DNA of 64,000 nucleotides from RH-AL1 sp964244495 (GTDB lineage: Bacteria > Pseudomonadota > Alphaproteobacteria > Rhizobiales > Beijerinckiaceae): assembly GCA_964244495.1 (NCBI GenBank), contig CAXTIU010000001.1:372001-436000 (forward strand), in the 5' to 3' direction. Shown here one piece after another: positions 1 through 9,532 of the stretch. The position numbers and the translations under genes are program-made. The notes beneath the pieces are model-generated. The model saw only the letters and a list, made by a program, of their open reading frames with translations, was not told the origin of the DNA and searched no databases. The first letter of the stretch is position 1. The number at the start of each line of letters is the position of its first letter.

Positions 1-77
1 AGTGGTTTAAGGCAGCGGTCTTGAAAACCGCCGTGGGTGCAAGCCCACCGTGGGTTCGAATCCCACCCTTTCCGCCA
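1..77 (+). tRNA. tRNA-Ser(UGA), 5' end cut by the window
   Basis: The anticodon stem GCGGT/ACCGC encloses the loop CTTGAAA, giving anticodon TGA. A long variable arm (GTGGG..CCCAC) follows, as expected of class II tRNA-Ser. The T-arm contains TTCGAAT, and the gene ends with an encoded CCA at 75-77. The acceptor and D-arm 5' halves lie outside the window. Confidence 0.93.
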
Positions 78-187
78 AGCCCGCGCCGCGCCCTCGATCA
101 GCCGGTGCGACGAGCCGGCGATCCGATCGCCGCCATCGGCTTGGCGGGGATTCGTCGACGCGCGTGCCTCAAGGGGGGTGGCGACGC

Positions 188-1462
188 CTACAGGAAGCGT
201 CGGGGGTCGAAAGGGTCCGTGGCGATCTCGGTCGGGCGTCCCGCGACGAGTTGGGCCACGAGGCGGCCGGTGCGGGCCGACGCGACGAGACCGACGTGGC
301 CGTGTCCGAAGGCGTAGATCACTTCGGGCGTCGCCCGCGAAGGACCGATGCAAGGGCGCCCATCCGGCATGCTCGGCCGGTCGCCGTGCCAGACGCGGAC
401 GCGATCCGCCGGCACCGTCCTGGGCAACGCCGGGAACAGGCCGAGGAGATGCTCGCGCAGGATGTCGGCGCGGCGCCAGTCCGGGGCGGCGTTGAGCCCT
501 GCGAACTCGACCTGACCCGCCGCCCGCAGACCGCCGTCCATCGCGTTCACAACCATCTTGGCGTCCGACACCATCATGGACGTGCGCGGTCCGGCTTCGG
601 CGTCCGCGATCATCACGTGGTAGCCGCGCTCGGCCTCCAGCGGCAGCCGGTCGCCGAGCGTCGCGGTGAGCGCCGCCGAGCGGACCCCCGCCGCGACGAC
701 CGCCGCATCGCAGGCGATCTCGCCGTCCACGATCCTCACGGCGCGGAGTCGCCGGTCGCGAATGCGGAAGCCGGTGGCGCGGGCGCCGACGAAGGTGGCG
801 CCCCGCGCGCGGGCGAGGTTGGCCAGCGCCGCCACGTAGCCGCCGGGGTCCCGACAATGGCCGGCCTCCTCCACGACGAGCCCGAAGGTGTAGCGAGGAT
901 GGAGGCCGGGCTCGCGCTGCCGCAGGTCCTCGGCGGAGAGTTCCAGCCACTCGACGCCCACGCGGCGGCGGATGTCCCACGCCGCGCCGTCGGCCTCGAA
1001 GGCGGCGCGGTCCGGATAAACGTGGAGCAGACCGCGACGCTCGATCAGGTGGGACACGCCGGCCTCCTTGGCCAGGGCGGCATGAAGCCCAGGAGCGTCG
1101 ACCAGGAGGTCGCGCAGCGCGCGCGCCGTGCGTTCCACGCGCGCGGCCGTTGAGCCCGACAGCAGGTAGCGCGCGAGCCAGGGCAGGAGCCTCGGCAGGT
1201 GGGACCAGCGGATCGCGAGCGGCCCGAGCGGATCGGCGAGGTAGGACGGCACCTTGCGCCACGCGCCGGGCGTCGCCGGCGGGATCACCGAGTGCGACGA
1301 CAACCAGCCGGCGTTGCCGTAGCTCGAGGCGTGCTCGCCGCCGGACGGGCCGGCATCGACGACCGTGACGCGGTGCCCGGCGCGCAGGCATTCGATCGCG
1401 CTCACCGCGCCGACGGCGCCCGAGCCGATCACGACGACGTGGCGACCGTCGCGCGCCGTCAC
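188..1462 (-). CDS. FAD-dependent D-amino-acid dehydrogenase-like oxidoreductase
   Basis: A 424-residue protein of the DAO/DadA family. It opens with a Rossmann FAD-binding motif (VVVIGSGAVGAVSAIECLRAG, about residues 9-30) and ends with the C-terminal FAD-contacting stretch YAFGHGHVGLVASARTGRL. The family oxidises D- or other amines to oxo-acids and passes electrons to FAD and often to quinones; the substrate cannot be read from sequence. It lies 43 nt downstream of a 2-hydroxyacid dehydrogenase gene on the same strand, probably in one operon, which suggests a small catabolic module in which an amino acid is oxidised and the keto or hydroxy acid is interconverted. Confidence 0.85.
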   Translation of the reverse strand: MTARDGRHVVVIGSGAVGAVSAIECLRAGHRVTVVDAGPSGGEHASSYGNAGWLSSHSVIPPATPGAWRKVPSYLADPLGPLAIRWSHLPRLLPWLARYLLSGSTAARVERTARALRDLLVDAPGLHAALAKEAGVSHLIERRGLLHVYPDRAAFEADGAAWDIRRRVGVEWLELSAEDLRQREPGLHPRYTFGLVVEEAGHCRDPGGYVAALANLARARGATFVGARATGFRIRDRRLRAVRIVDGEIACDAAVVAAGVRSAALTATLGDRLPLEAERGYHVMIADAEAGPRTSMMVSDAKMVVNAMDGGLRAAGQVEFAGLNAAPDWRRADILREHLLGLFPALPRTVPADRVRVWHGDRPSMPDGRPCIGPSRATPEVIYAFGHGHVGLVASARTGRLVAQLVAGRPTEIATDPFDPRRFL

Positions 1463-1505
1463 GCGAGAGCACGTTCATCGCGCGGTGTCATCGGATCATG
1501 CCGCC

Positions 1506-2423
1506 TCAACCGCCGGCGGCGATGCGCCGGCAATGGTCGAGGGCGGCCTCGATCAGGTTGTCGCTGGCCTCCGCCGTGCGGAAGGCGGAATGGGCGGAAA
1601 GCGTGACGTTGGGCAGCGTGGTGAGCGCGTGCCCGTCCGGCAGCGGCTCCACGTCGAAGACGTCGAGCCCGGCGTGGCCGAGATGACCGGTGCGGAGCGC
1701 CGCCACCATCGCCGCCTCGTCGACGACCGCGCCCCGCGCGGTGTTGATCAGGATCGCGCCCGGCTTCATGGCGGCGATCCGTTCGCCGGACAGGAAACCG
1801 CGCGTTTCGTCGTGGAGGAGAAGGTGGAGCGAGACGACATCGCTCTCGGCGAGCAGCCGGTCCAACGCGACGAACGCGGCACCGGGATGAGCCTTGGGGG
1901 TCCGGTTCCAGGCCAGCACCCGCATGCCGACGCCGCCGGCGAGCCGCGCCATCTCGGACGCGATCCCGCCGAAGCCGACGAGGCCGAGCGTCTTGCCGGT
2001 CAGCTGGAGACCGTCCGTGCGCAGCCAACGCCCGGCGCGCATCCCGCGATCCATGCGGGCGATCCCCTTGGCGCCCGCCCACATCAGCGCGAACGCGCAT
2101 TCCGCCACCGCCGTGTCGCCGTAGCCCTTGATGAGGTGCACGGCGATCCCGAGTTCGCCGCGCAGCGCGTCGGGGTCCATGTAGCTCCGCGCGCCGGTAC
2201 CGAGGAACACGACGTGCCTCAAGCCGCGGCAGGCGCGCGCGACGTCGAGCGGCAGGTTGGTGTGATCGACGATCGCGATGGCGGCCCCGTCGAGCACGCC
2301 GGGCAGCTCGGCCGGCGTCACGGACGCCTGGGCGTTGATGGCGAGCGGCAGGTCGTCGGGACGCCGCAGCCGGCGGACGACCGCCGCGAGGGACTCGGTG
2401 GCATCGACGAAGACGGCGCGCAC
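1506..2423 (-). CDS. D-isomer-specific 2-hydroxyacid dehydrogenase
   Basis: A 305-residue NAD(P)-dependent dehydrogenase of the SerA/GyaR superfamily. The nucleotide-binding motif LGLVGFGGIASEMARLAGG is near the middle. The signature INTARGAVVDEAAM and the catalytic His region (LSAHSAFRT) follow in the usual order. The GTG start is chosen because AAGGAGGG precedes it by about 4 nt; extending to an upstream ATG adds 17 basic residues with no ribosome binding site of its own. It is the first gene of an apparent two-gene operon with the FAD oxidoreductase. The substrate is unknown; phosphoglycerate is unlikely because there is no ACT domain. Confidence 0.87.
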   Translation of the reverse strand: MRAVFVDATESLAAVVRRLRRPDDLPLAINAQASVTPAELPGVLDGAAIAIVDHTNLPLDVARACRGLRHVVFLGTGARSYMDPDALRGELGIAVHLIKGYGDTAVAECAFALMWAGAKGIARMDRGMRAGRWLRTDGLQLTGKTLGLVGFGGIASEMARLAGGVGMRVLAWNRTPKAHPGAAFVALDRLLAESDVVSLHLLLHDETRGFLSGERIAAMKPGAILINTARGAVVDEAAMVAALRTGHLGHAGLDVFDVEPLPDGHALTTLPNVTLSAHSAFRTAEASDNLIEAALDHCRRIAAGG

Positions 2424-2644
2424 ACATCCCTCCTTCTTCGGGCGGGTCCGACCGGCCCGACTCCGACGCCGCATGGTTTTCAGATCGACGCGCCGTTCGC
2501 AAGACGCGTCTTCGCGACGACGCGCACGCCACGATCGACGGCGGCGTGTTCCGTATCGGGGCGCGAAGGGAACGGGCCGTGCCGCTCGACCCCCTTGCCT
2601 TCGTCGCCGGGCGGTGCGAAGCGCGTGACGCGGGAGAATGGGCG

Positions 2645-3733
2645 ATGGCGCGAAGATCGAGGGTACGGCTGGTGGCGGTCGTGCTGGCCGGGTGTTTCGC
2701 CGCCGGGACGAGCGTCCCCGCCGCGGCGGCGGACGGGCCGCCGGCGAGCGGCACCGTCACCCTGCGGAACTTCGCCTTCGCCGACGGCGAGGCGCTGCCG
2801 GCGCTGACCCTTCACTACCTGACGCTGGGCACACCGAACCGCGACGCGGCCGGGCACGTCACCAACGCGGTGCTGCTGCTGCACGGCACGACAGGCTCGG
2901 CCGAACAATTCCTCCAGCACGGCTTCTCGGACGCGCTCTACGGGCCGGGACAGCCGCTCGACACGACGAAGCTGTTCCTCGTCATCCCCGACGGCATCGG
3001 CGCGGGCGCGTCCAGCAAGCCGTCCGACGGGCTTCGCGCGCATTTCCCGCATTACGGCTACCGCGACCAGGTCCGCGCCCAGCACGACCTGCTCGCGGCC
3101 ATCGGCGTCGCCCACCTCAAGCTGGTGCTCGGCACGTCGATGGGCGGCATGCAAACGTGGGTGTGGGGCGAGACGTACCCAGAGGCGAGCGACGCGCTGG
3201 TGGCGATCGCCAGCACGCCGGCCGCCATCAGCGGGCGCAACATGATGTGGCGGCAGATGGTCGGCGAAGCGATCCGCGACGATCCCGGCTGGCACGGCGG
3301 CGACTACCCGAAGGACGCGCCGCCGCACGACTGGACGCGCACGGCCATGCCGTTGTTCGCGATCATGACCGGCAACGCCGAGCAGCTGCAGAAAGAGGCG
3401 CCCACCCGCGCGAAGGCGATCAGCCTCGTCGGCGACGCCGAGGCCCGTGGCACGAAGACCGATGCCAACGACTACCTCTACACGTTCGAGAGTTCGGCCG
3501 ATTACGATCCGGCCTCCCGCCTCGGCGCGATCGTCAAGCCGATTCTGGCGATCAACTTCGCCGACGATCTCCTCAACCCACCCGCCCTGCTCGATTTACC
3601 GAAAGCGGCCAACCTGACCGCCGTGATGCTGCCTGGCGGGCCGGACAGCTACGGCCACCAGACCCTCGCGCACGCGGCGCGCTGGGCGCCGGCGCTGCAG
3701 GCCTTCCTCGATCGCCTGCCGGGATGGCGCTGA
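2645..3733 (+). CDS. exported MetX-like alpha/beta hydrolase
   Basis: About 362 residues. The ATG at 2645 is followed by an n-h-c signal peptide (basic MARRSRVRL, hydrophobic core, cleavage near PAAAA), so the product is probably periplasmic. The nucleophile elbow GTSMGGMQTW is the homoserine O-acetyltransferase-like form. The Asp (INFADDLLNP) and His (SYGHQTL) of the triad are present in order. The export signal argues against a biosynthetic MetX role and for a secreted ester hydrolase or acyltransferase. It is divergent from the 2-hydroxyacid dehydrogenase gene. The substrate is unknown. Confidence 0.85.
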   Translation: MARRSRVRLVAVVLAGCFAAGTSVPAAAADGPPASGTVTLRNFAFADGEALPALTLHYLTLGTPNRDAAGHVTNAVLLLHGTTGSAEQFLQHGFSDALYGPGQPLDTTKLFLVIPDGIGAGASSKPSDGLRAHFPHYGYRDQVRAQHDLLAAIGVAHLKLVLGTSMGGMQTWVWGETYPEASDALVAIASTPAAISGRNMMWRQMVGEAIRDDPGWHGGDYPKDAPPHDWTRTAMPLFAIMTGNAEQLQKEAPTRAKAISLVGDAEARGTKTDANDYLYTFESSADYDPASRLGAIVKPILAINFADDLLNPPALLDLPKAANLTAVMLPGGPDSYGHQTLAHAARWAPALQAFLDRLPGWR

Positions 3734-3752
3734 CACGCGCCGACGGACGCGT

Positions 3753-3968
3753 TCAGGAAGCGACGGCCTCGCTCGGCTCGTCGAGGATCTCGCCTTCCGC
3801 CGCCACGCGCTCACCGGCCTCGGATTGCAGCCGGTAATGGTAGGTGCCGGCGACGTCGGCCGGCATCAGGCGCGTGATCTTGTAGAGCCCGTCGGCGCTG
3901 GGCCGCCGGCCCGAAAAGTCGGACCTGGTCAGCCGGACCATCTGGTGGAGCTGGAACTTGCGAGACAT
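3753..3968 (-). CDS. small conserved hypothetical protein
   Basis: A 71-residue protein with a basic N-terminal half (MSRKFQLHQMVRLTRSDFSG) and an acidic C-terminal tail. The stretch containing GLYKITRLMPADVAGTYHYRLQSE resembles small uncharacterised alphaproteobacterial proteins with a short beta-rich core; this is recall, not a search. No signal peptide or membrane segment is seen. It is convergent with the hydrolase gene, and an AT-richer stretch (3969-4139) lies upstream. No function can be assigned. Confidence 0.6.
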   Translation of the reverse strand: MSRKFQLHQMVRLTRSDFSGRRPSADGLYKITRLMPADVAGTYHYRLQSEAGERVAAEGEILDEPSEAVAS

Positions 3969-4139
3969 GAGATCGAGCCGTTTCGCGTTGGGTGGGACGG
4001 TGCGCCGGGATACATGTAGGACGCGAGCGGGTCCGAAGCTAGGGGCATCGGAGCGGCGAGGGCGCGGCAGCTTCGGAAAAACCCCATAGATACCAGAAGC
4101 TTGAAGCGTCGGATCGGGCCGAAGATCCGGTCCAATGCC

Positions 4140-4883
4140 CTAGGGCGCGGAATGGGTCCGCGCGCCGCCGCGATCCTCGGGCTGAGCGGGGTCGCTCGGC
4201 CAGCCCCGGAACCCGGTCGCGAGCACGTAAAGCTCGGCCGAGCCGGCGCGGCTGGCTTTGGGCTTGACGTGGTGGACGGCCACGAACGCCCGCTTGAGGC
4301 GGTGCAGGAGCTGCGCCTCCGTGCCGCCCTGGAACACCTTGGCGAGGAACGCCCCGCCCGGCGCGAGGATCTCGCAGGCGAAATCGATGGCGAGTTCCGC
4401 CATCGCGACGATGCGGATGTGGTCGGTCTGCTTGTGGCCGGTCGTGTTGGCCGCCATGTCGGACAGCAGGAGGTCGGCCGGGCCGCCCATCAACGCCCTC
4501 AGGCGCTCGGGCGCGTCGGGGTCGAGGAAGTCCATGACTTCGAACTGGACGCCGGCGAGCGGATCAATCGGCAGCAGGTCGATGCCGACAATCCGGCCCT
4601 TGCCGGCCGCGACGCCCACCTTCTTGGCGGCGACCTGCGACCAGCCGCCCGGCGCGGCGCCGAGGTCGAGCACGCGCAGGCCCGGTTTCAGGATGTGGTA
4701 GCGCTCGTCGATCTCGATCAGCTTGTAGGCCGCGCGCGAGCGATAGCCGTCGCGCTTGGCCTGGGCCACGTAGGGGTCGTTGAGCTGGCGCTGCAGCCAC
4801 AGCGTCGATGACAGCGAGCGCTTGCGCGCCGTCTTCACGCGCGTCTTGAGATCGCCGCGCGGGGTGACGGGCCCGGCGCTCAA
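4140..4883 (-). CDS. rlmE: 23S rRNA 2'-O-methyltransferase RlmE (FtsJ/RrmJ)
   Basis: A 247-residue methyltransferase that modifies the ribosomal A-loop (U2552 in E. coli) using SAM. SAM motif I (LRVLDLGAAPGGWSQVAAKK) and the K-D-K-E tetrad can be traced: Lys in YRSRAAYKLIEID, Asp in LLLSDMAANTTGH, Lys in FLAKVFQGG, Glu in SAELYVLA. The start appears to be TTG at 4883; no in-frame ATG retains the conserved basic N-terminus (LKTRVKTARKRSLSSTLWL). It lies 55 nt downstream of the Ppx/GppA gene, an arrangement common in Rhizobiales, so co-transcription is likely. Confidence 0.95.
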   Translation of the reverse strand: MSAGPVTPRGDLKTRVKTARKRSLSSTLWLQRQLNDPYVAQAKRDGYRSRAAYKLIEIDERYHILKPGLRVLDLGAAPGGWSQVAAKKVGVAAGKGRIVGIDLLPIDPLAGVQFEVMDFLDPDAPERLRALMGGPADLLLSDMAANTTGHKQTDHIRIVAMAELAIDFACEILAPGGAFLAKVFQGGTEAQLLHRLKRAFVAVHHVKPKASRAGSAELYVLATGFRGWPSDPAQPEDRGGARTHSAP

Positions 4884-4938
4884 GGCCGCCGCCGCGCGGC
4901 GCGGAACCCAGCCGACGCATGAGGACGCACGGGCCGGC

Positions 4939-6090
4939 TCACGATCCGTCGCGCGACCAGACGCGGTCGGCTTCGATCATCTGCGCGAGGATGCCTTCGC
5001 GCAGCCCACGGTCGGCGACGCGGACGCGCTCGCAGGGGAAGGCCCGGCGGATCGCCTCGAAGATGGCGCAGCCGGCGAGCACGAGGTCGGCGCGGTCGGG
5101 ACCGACGCAGCCGTGCAGCGAGCGTTCCTCGAACGACATCCCGCGCAACTCGGCGATCGTGGCCGAGATGGCGTCCTGGTCCATCCACAGGCCGTCGATC
5201 CTGCGGCGGTCGTAGCGGGCGAGGCCGAGGTTCACGCCGGCGATCGTCGTCACCGTGCCGGAGGTGCCCAGAAGGTGAAACCTGTGGCAGCGCGGCTCGC
5301 CCACGACCCGGTCGGCGAAGGGGCGGAGTTCGGCCTCGACGTGGGCGACCATCGCCTCGAAGCTTTCTGGCGTGACGACGCGGCCGCCGAACGACTCGGC
5401 CAGCGTCACGACGCCCAGCTTCATCGACTCCCAGGCCCGTACGCGGTCGCGCAACGCCGCGTCCTCGCGACGGTCGCGGCGGCTGCCGGGCGACGGGTCG
5501 CGACCGAGCCAGACGATCTCGGTGGAACCGCCGCCGATGTCGAACAGGACGATGCCGAGCGCGTCCGGATCGGCGAGGCCGGCGCAGCCGCCGCTGGCGA
5601 GCAGCGCTTCGGTCTCGCGATCGACGATCTCGAGGTGCAGGCCGGTCTCGTCCGTGACCCGCGCCAGGAAGGCCGCGCCGTTGGCGGCGGCGCGGCACGC
5701 TTCCGTCGCCACCAGGCGCGAGCGCGACACGTGGCGCGACTGTATCTTGTCGCGGCAGATCTTCAGGGCGGCGATCGTGCGGGCCATCGCCGCCTCCGAC
5801 AGGCGGCCGGACCCCGATACGCCCTCGCCCAGGCGAACGATGCGGCAGAAGCTGTCCACGACGCGGAACGCCTGGCGGTCCTCGCCGGCGGCCGGCGGCC
5901 GGGCGATCAGCAGGCGGCAATTGTTGGTGCCGAGATCAAGGGCGGCGTACACCCGTCCCTGCCGAGGCTTGACCTGCCCGCCGACGGCGAACGACGCGCT
6001 TTGGCCGGCAAGCGTCGCCGGGCCGCGCGCCTCGGCGGCGACACCGGTGTTCGGACCGGCGAACGCCAGGCTTGTTCCCCTCCGATCCAT
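4939..6090 (-). CDS. Ppx/GppA family exopolyphosphatase/pppGpp phosphohydrolase
   Basis: About 383 residues of the ASKHA-fold Ppx/GppA family, which hydrolyses polyphosphate and/or pppGpp. The phosphate-1 loop (YAALDLGTNNCRLLIAR) is N-terminal. The phosphate-2 loop (IVLFDIGGGSTEIVWLG) and a later loop (LLGTSGTVTTIAGVNLGL) follow as expected. The ATG at 6090 has a GGGGAG upstream; an alternative ATG at 6120 has no ribosome binding site. No C-terminal HD domain is seen, so this is the short bacterial form. It is probably the first gene of an operon with rlmE. Confidence 0.9.
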   Translation of the reverse strand: MDRRGTSLAFAGPNTGVAAEARGPATLAGQSASFAVGGQVKPRQGRVYAALDLGTNNCRLLIARPPAAGEDRQAFRVVDSFCRIVRLGEGVSGSGRLSEAAMARTIAALKICRDKIQSRHVSRSRLVATEACRAAANGAAFLARVTDETGLHLEIVDRETEALLASGGCAGLADPDALGIVLFDIGGGSTEIVWLGRDPSPGSRRDRREDAALRDRVRAWESMKLGVVTLAESFGGRVVTPESFEAMVAHVEAELRPFADRVVGEPRCHRFHLLGTSGTVTTIAGVNLGLARYDRRRIDGLWMDQDAISATIAELRGMSFEERSLHGCVGPDRADLVLAGCAIFEAIRRAFPCERVRVADRGLREGILAQMIEADRVWSRDGS

Positions 6091-6249
6091 CCGCCGATGC
6101 TCCCCTATCGCGACGCCCATCGATGCCGGCGGCGCGGTGCCCAGATGCCACGGTAGTCTTCGCGTCGGGAAAAGTCCAAGGCTCCGATCCGTGCGGGGCC
6201 ACGCGACCCGGCAAGCGGCGTGCTTGGCGGCGGCGTGTTTGGCGGCGCT

Positions 6250-8592
6250 TCAACGGTGCTTCTTGAGGTGCACGGCCGGCGGACGGCGAGCGGGCGTCGC
6301 GCGCGCCCTCGTCGCCGGCCGGGGCGACGCCTTCGCCGGCTTGCCCCGAGCGGCCGGTGGGGGCTTCGCGACGGGCTCCTTCCTCCCCGGCTCCCTTCGC
6401 GCGGGTTCTGTCCTGGCGGGTTCTTTCCTGGCAAGTTCCGGCCGGGGCGGCTCCTGCCTGGCGGCCTCCCGTCTGGGCGGCTCGGGCGGCGATGGCTTCG
6501 CGGGCTCGGGCGGGGGCGCCGGCGTCGCCACGGGCGCCGGCTTCCCCGCGGGCTTGGGCGGCGACGCCGGCGGGGCGGGCGGCTCGGTCGTGGGAAACAC
6601 CACCGGCGGCAGGGGGGGCGGCGCCGAGAGCGCGGCCGGCGGGATCTCAACCGCCGCGACCGCCCGGTCCGACCCCGGGGGCGGCGACAGCCGGCTCGCC
6701 GCCGCGAGGAGGCGCGGCGCGAGGACCGGGCCCTGCCCGGACGCGGCGGGCCTGTAGGGCGGGTTAGCCTGCGCCGTCGGCGCGAGCGTCGCCGCCGTGA
6801 CGATGCCCGCCTCGTTGCTGCGGATGGTGGCGAGGACCGCCTTACGGCCGTCGGTGAGGATCGTTCGCCGGGAGCCGTCCGGCTGGCTGCGGGTCACCGC
6901 CTGGGTCAGGGCACCTCCGTCGGGGCCTGTCTGCAGGATCGTCAGTTCGCCGTCGTGCCGCAGGGTCGTGATGCGGGAGATCACGGCGCCGGCGGGATCG
7001 ACCTCCGTCGCCATCCGCTCGCCGGCCGCCCCGGACGTCGTGGCGACGCGGCACAGCGGCTTGCCGTTGGCGGACAACGCCAGCGCCGGTCCGCCGGGAT
7101 CGAGGCGCGTCTCGGCCACCACCTGTCCGTAGGTGGGAACGTCGGGTTGGGTGACGCGCCGCGCCGCGCCGGCGGTGCGCGCCGCCTCCCTCGCCGACGG
7201 GGTCGGCATCGGGATCGGCAGCACCCCCGCCGGCACCAGCGGCGGCGGCGCCAGCTCGTCGCCGAAGGCCGGCGTCGGTGGCGGCAGCAGGCCCGGCGGC
7301 GGCAAGGGGATCGGCGGCCAAGCCGGATCAGCCAGAACGGCGAAGGATTGGACGGCGAAAGGCGGGGCGACGAGCGCCGCCTCCTCGGCGGTGGGCGCGG
7401 GCACGTCGTCGTAGGTCATGATGTCGAAGCGCGGCGGTGGTTCCAGGGGCGCCCGCAGCGCGGCGAGGCGGCGACGGGCGTCGGGCAGGTGGGGGCCGCG
7501 CGGGTAGCGCCGCATGTAGGTCCAGTAGGCGCGCGGCACGTCCGCCTTGGCGCTGGCGCTCCAGAAGCTCGCCTCGCGCGACACGGCCAGGATCGCCCGC
7601 AGGCGCGGCGCCTGCCGGTCGCTCGAGGCGGCCTTCAGCGCGGCGGTGTAGCCGAGCAGCGTGTCGCGCTCGATGGCCGTCGAGTAAAGGTCGGCGTCGG
7701 CCAAGGCGCCCAGGTCGGGGGTGCCTTGCGCGAGCGGCGGCACGAACGTCAGCGTCGCATCGGCCGCGCCGGCGTTCCACGGGATGTCGGCGCCGTTCGT
7801 CAGGACGCCGGCGCGAAGCCGGACCCGATCGAACATCGTGGGAAGCGGCAGCCCGGGCGTCGCCATCATCTCCGCCAGGGCCCTGGCGTAGGCGCCGTAC
7901 GGAAGCGGGTCGGCGGCGGCGACCGTCCCGGGCATGGCGTTGAAGGCGTACGCGGTGCCGGGCGGCGGCTGCCGTGGCGCCAAGCCGGCGGCGAGCGGCG
8001 CGCCGCCCTTGACGCCGTCCCTGGCGAAAGGCGTCGCGTGGGCGAGGTCGGCGACGACGAGCCGCGCCTTCGCCGGCAGCAGCTCCAACGGATGGAACAG
8101 GTCCGTGAACGCCACCGCCTGGACGGGCACGTCCGCGTCGCGGTCGATCCTGGCGTCGACGGGCGCGATGAAGTCCTCGTCGCCGTACTGCAAGCCGTAG
8201 CCGGCGAGGTAGACGACGACGAAGGCGTCGGGGCCGGCCTTGTCGACGCGGTCGGTGAAGTCGCGAACGAGCTTGCGCAGGGTGGGGGCGTCGGCGTCGG
8301 CCCGCGCGGTCACGTCGAACCCGTCCTGGGCGAGCGCCTGCGCGATGAGGCCGGCGTCGTTGGCGCCGGTCGGCAGGGCGCCCGCCGCGTAGTCCGCCTC
8401 TCCCACCACGAGGGCGAGGCGGATCTCGCGGGGCGGACCGGCCGGCTTGGGCGGCGCGGCCGGCTGATCCTGCGCGGCCGAAGGCGCGGCGGCGAATCCC
8501 ACGATGAGCGCGAGGATCGCGGCACCGCCGAGACATGATCGACCACGCCGACCCCGAACCCTGCCGAGACCGAACCGAACCCCGCGAACCAT
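6250..8592 (-). CDS. exported caspase-fold (peptidase C14-like) pseudoenzyme
   Basis: About 780 residues. A signal peptide (residues 1-41) is followed by a caspase/metacaspase-like domain (about 55-300) recognisable by LALVVGEADYAAG, NDA, and the hydrophobic strands preceding the catalytic sites. Where active members have GHG the protein reads YLAGYGLQYGDEDFIAPVDA (Tyr at about 132). Where they have DAC it reads VVADLAHATPFA. Both catalytic residues are therefore replaced. A middle region of unknown fold is followed by a Pro/Ala/Lys-rich, highly basic tail of about 150 residues. The ATG has GGAGGG upstream. A periplasmic scaffold or binding role is more likely than proteolysis; this is inference. 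Confidence 0.8.
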   Translation of the reverse strand: MVRGVRFGLGRVRGRRGRSCLGGAAILALIVGFAAAPSAAQDQPAAPPKPAGPPREIRLALVVGEADYAAGALPTGANDAGLIAQALAQDGFDVTARADADAPTLRKLVRDFTDRVDKAGPDAFVVVYLAGYGLQYGDEDFIAPVDARIDRDADVPVQAVAFTDLFHPLELLPAKARLVVADLAHATPFARDGVKGGAPLAAGLAPRQPPPGTAYAFNAMPGTVAAADPLPYGAYARALAEMMATPGLPLPTMFDRVRLRAGVLTNGADIPWNAGAADATLTFVPPLAQGTPDLGALADADLYSTAIERDTLLGYTAALKAASSDRQAPRLRAILAVSREASFWSASAKADVPRAYWTYMRRYPRGPHLPDARRRLAALRAPLEPPPRFDIMTYDDVPAPTAEEAALVAPPFAVQSFAVLADPAWPPIPLPPPGLLPPPTPAFGDELAPPPLVPAGVLPIPMPTPSAREAARTAGAARRVTQPDVPTYGQVVAETRLDPGGPALALSANGKPLCRVATTSGAAGERMATEVDPAGAVISRITTLRHDGELTILQTGPDGGALTQAVTRSQPDGSRRTILTDGRKAVLATIRSNEAGIVTAATLAPTAQANPPYRPAASGQGPVLAPRLLAAASRLSPPPGSDRAVAAVEIPPAALSAPPPLPPVVFPTTEPPAPPASPPKPAGKPAPVATPAPPPEPAKPSPPEPPRREAARQEPPRPELARKEPARTEPARREPGRKEPVAKPPPAARGKPAKASPRPATRARATPARRPPAVHLKKHR

Positions 8593-8660
8593 GAACCCTC
8601 CGCCGCGCGACCGGGGCGATGCCCGGGCGCCGCGCGAGGGTCGGGATAATGGGAGCCTAG

Positions 8661-9329
8661 TCAAGCCGAGTCGCCAAGTTGAGCCGCGACGGCGGCCCGC
8701 AGCGCCGGCAGCACGTCCGTCTCGAACCACGGGTTCCGCTTGATCCAGCCGCTGTTGCGCCACGAGGGATGCGGCAGGGCGAAGATGGCGGGCGACGCGC
8801 CGGCCCAGTCGCGCCACGCGCGCACCAGGTCCTCCAGCTTCAACGTCGGCGGCAGGGGCCGCCCCAACCGCCGGAAGTGGTAGGCCTGCGCGTAGCGGCC
8901 GATCGCCAGGATCAGTTCGACCTGCGGCATGGCGGCGAACAGCGCCTCGTGCCAGGTCGGCGCGCATTCGCGGCGCGGCGGCAGGTCGCCCTTGTCGGCG
9001 GTGTGGCCGGGGAAACAGAAGCCCATCGGCGCGATCAGGACCTTGCTGCCGTCGTAGAAGCGCGGCCGGTCGAGCCCCATCCAGTCCCGCAGCCGCTCGC
9101 CGGACGGGTCGTCGAACGGCACCCCGCTGGTGTGGGCGCGAATGCCGGGCGCCTGGCTGGCGATGAGCAGCTTGGCGCGCGGATCGATGCGCAGGATGGG
9201 ACGCGGCTCCTGGGGCAGCGGCGGGCCGAAGCGTGGGGCGTCGCGGCAGAGGCGGCAGGTGCGGATCGCGGCGACGTGGGCGAGGAGGTCGGGGGCTTCC
9301 GGCGGATGCCGCGTGGAGGGAATGGCCAT
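8661..9329 (-). CDS. uracil-DNA glycosylase family protein
   Basis: A 222-residue protein of the UDG superfamily. The N-terminal Cys pair (TCRLCRDAP) precedes motif 1 (LLIASQAPGIRAHTSGVPFDDPSG). Motif 2 is HPSWRNSGW near the C-terminus. The intervening ILAIGRYAQAYH stretch fits family 4/5-like or SMUG2-like bacterial UDGs that excise uracil or other deaminated bases. Only two Cys are visible near the N-terminus, so an Fe-S cluster as in family 4 is uncertain. The ATG at 9329 is chosen because residues upstream of it are low-complexity and family-unlike. Confidence 0.82.
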   Translation of the reverse strand: MAIPSTRHPPEAPDLLAHVAAIRTCRLCRDAPRFGPPLPQEPRPILRIDPRAKLLIASQAPGIRAHTSGVPFDDPSGERLRDWMGLDRPRFYDGSKVLIAPMGFCFPGHTADKGDLPPRRECAPTWHEALFAAMPQVELILAIGRYAQAYHFRRLGRPLPPTLKLEDLVRAWRDWAGASPAIFALPHPSWRNSGWIKRNPWFETDVLPALRAAVAAQLGDSA

Positions 9330-9532
9330 GGCACGCTTTAGGCGGTTCCGCCCCGGCCCGGCTAGGCCGTCGGACCGAGAAACGCGCGGCGGTGTGCAGT
9401 CGGTCCGGTGCGCGAGGGGTCCGTCGTCAGTGTGCCGCTGCGGATCGGGTTCGCGGATCATCGTCCGCCCGTCAGCGCGGCGTTAAGCTATCGGTCCTAC
9501 GATCGGCGCTCGGGTTCGGGCGGCGAAGCGTC

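Noticed and set aside
1..187. Short open frames spanning the tRNA-Ser
   Set aside because: They read through the tRNA and have no coding character.
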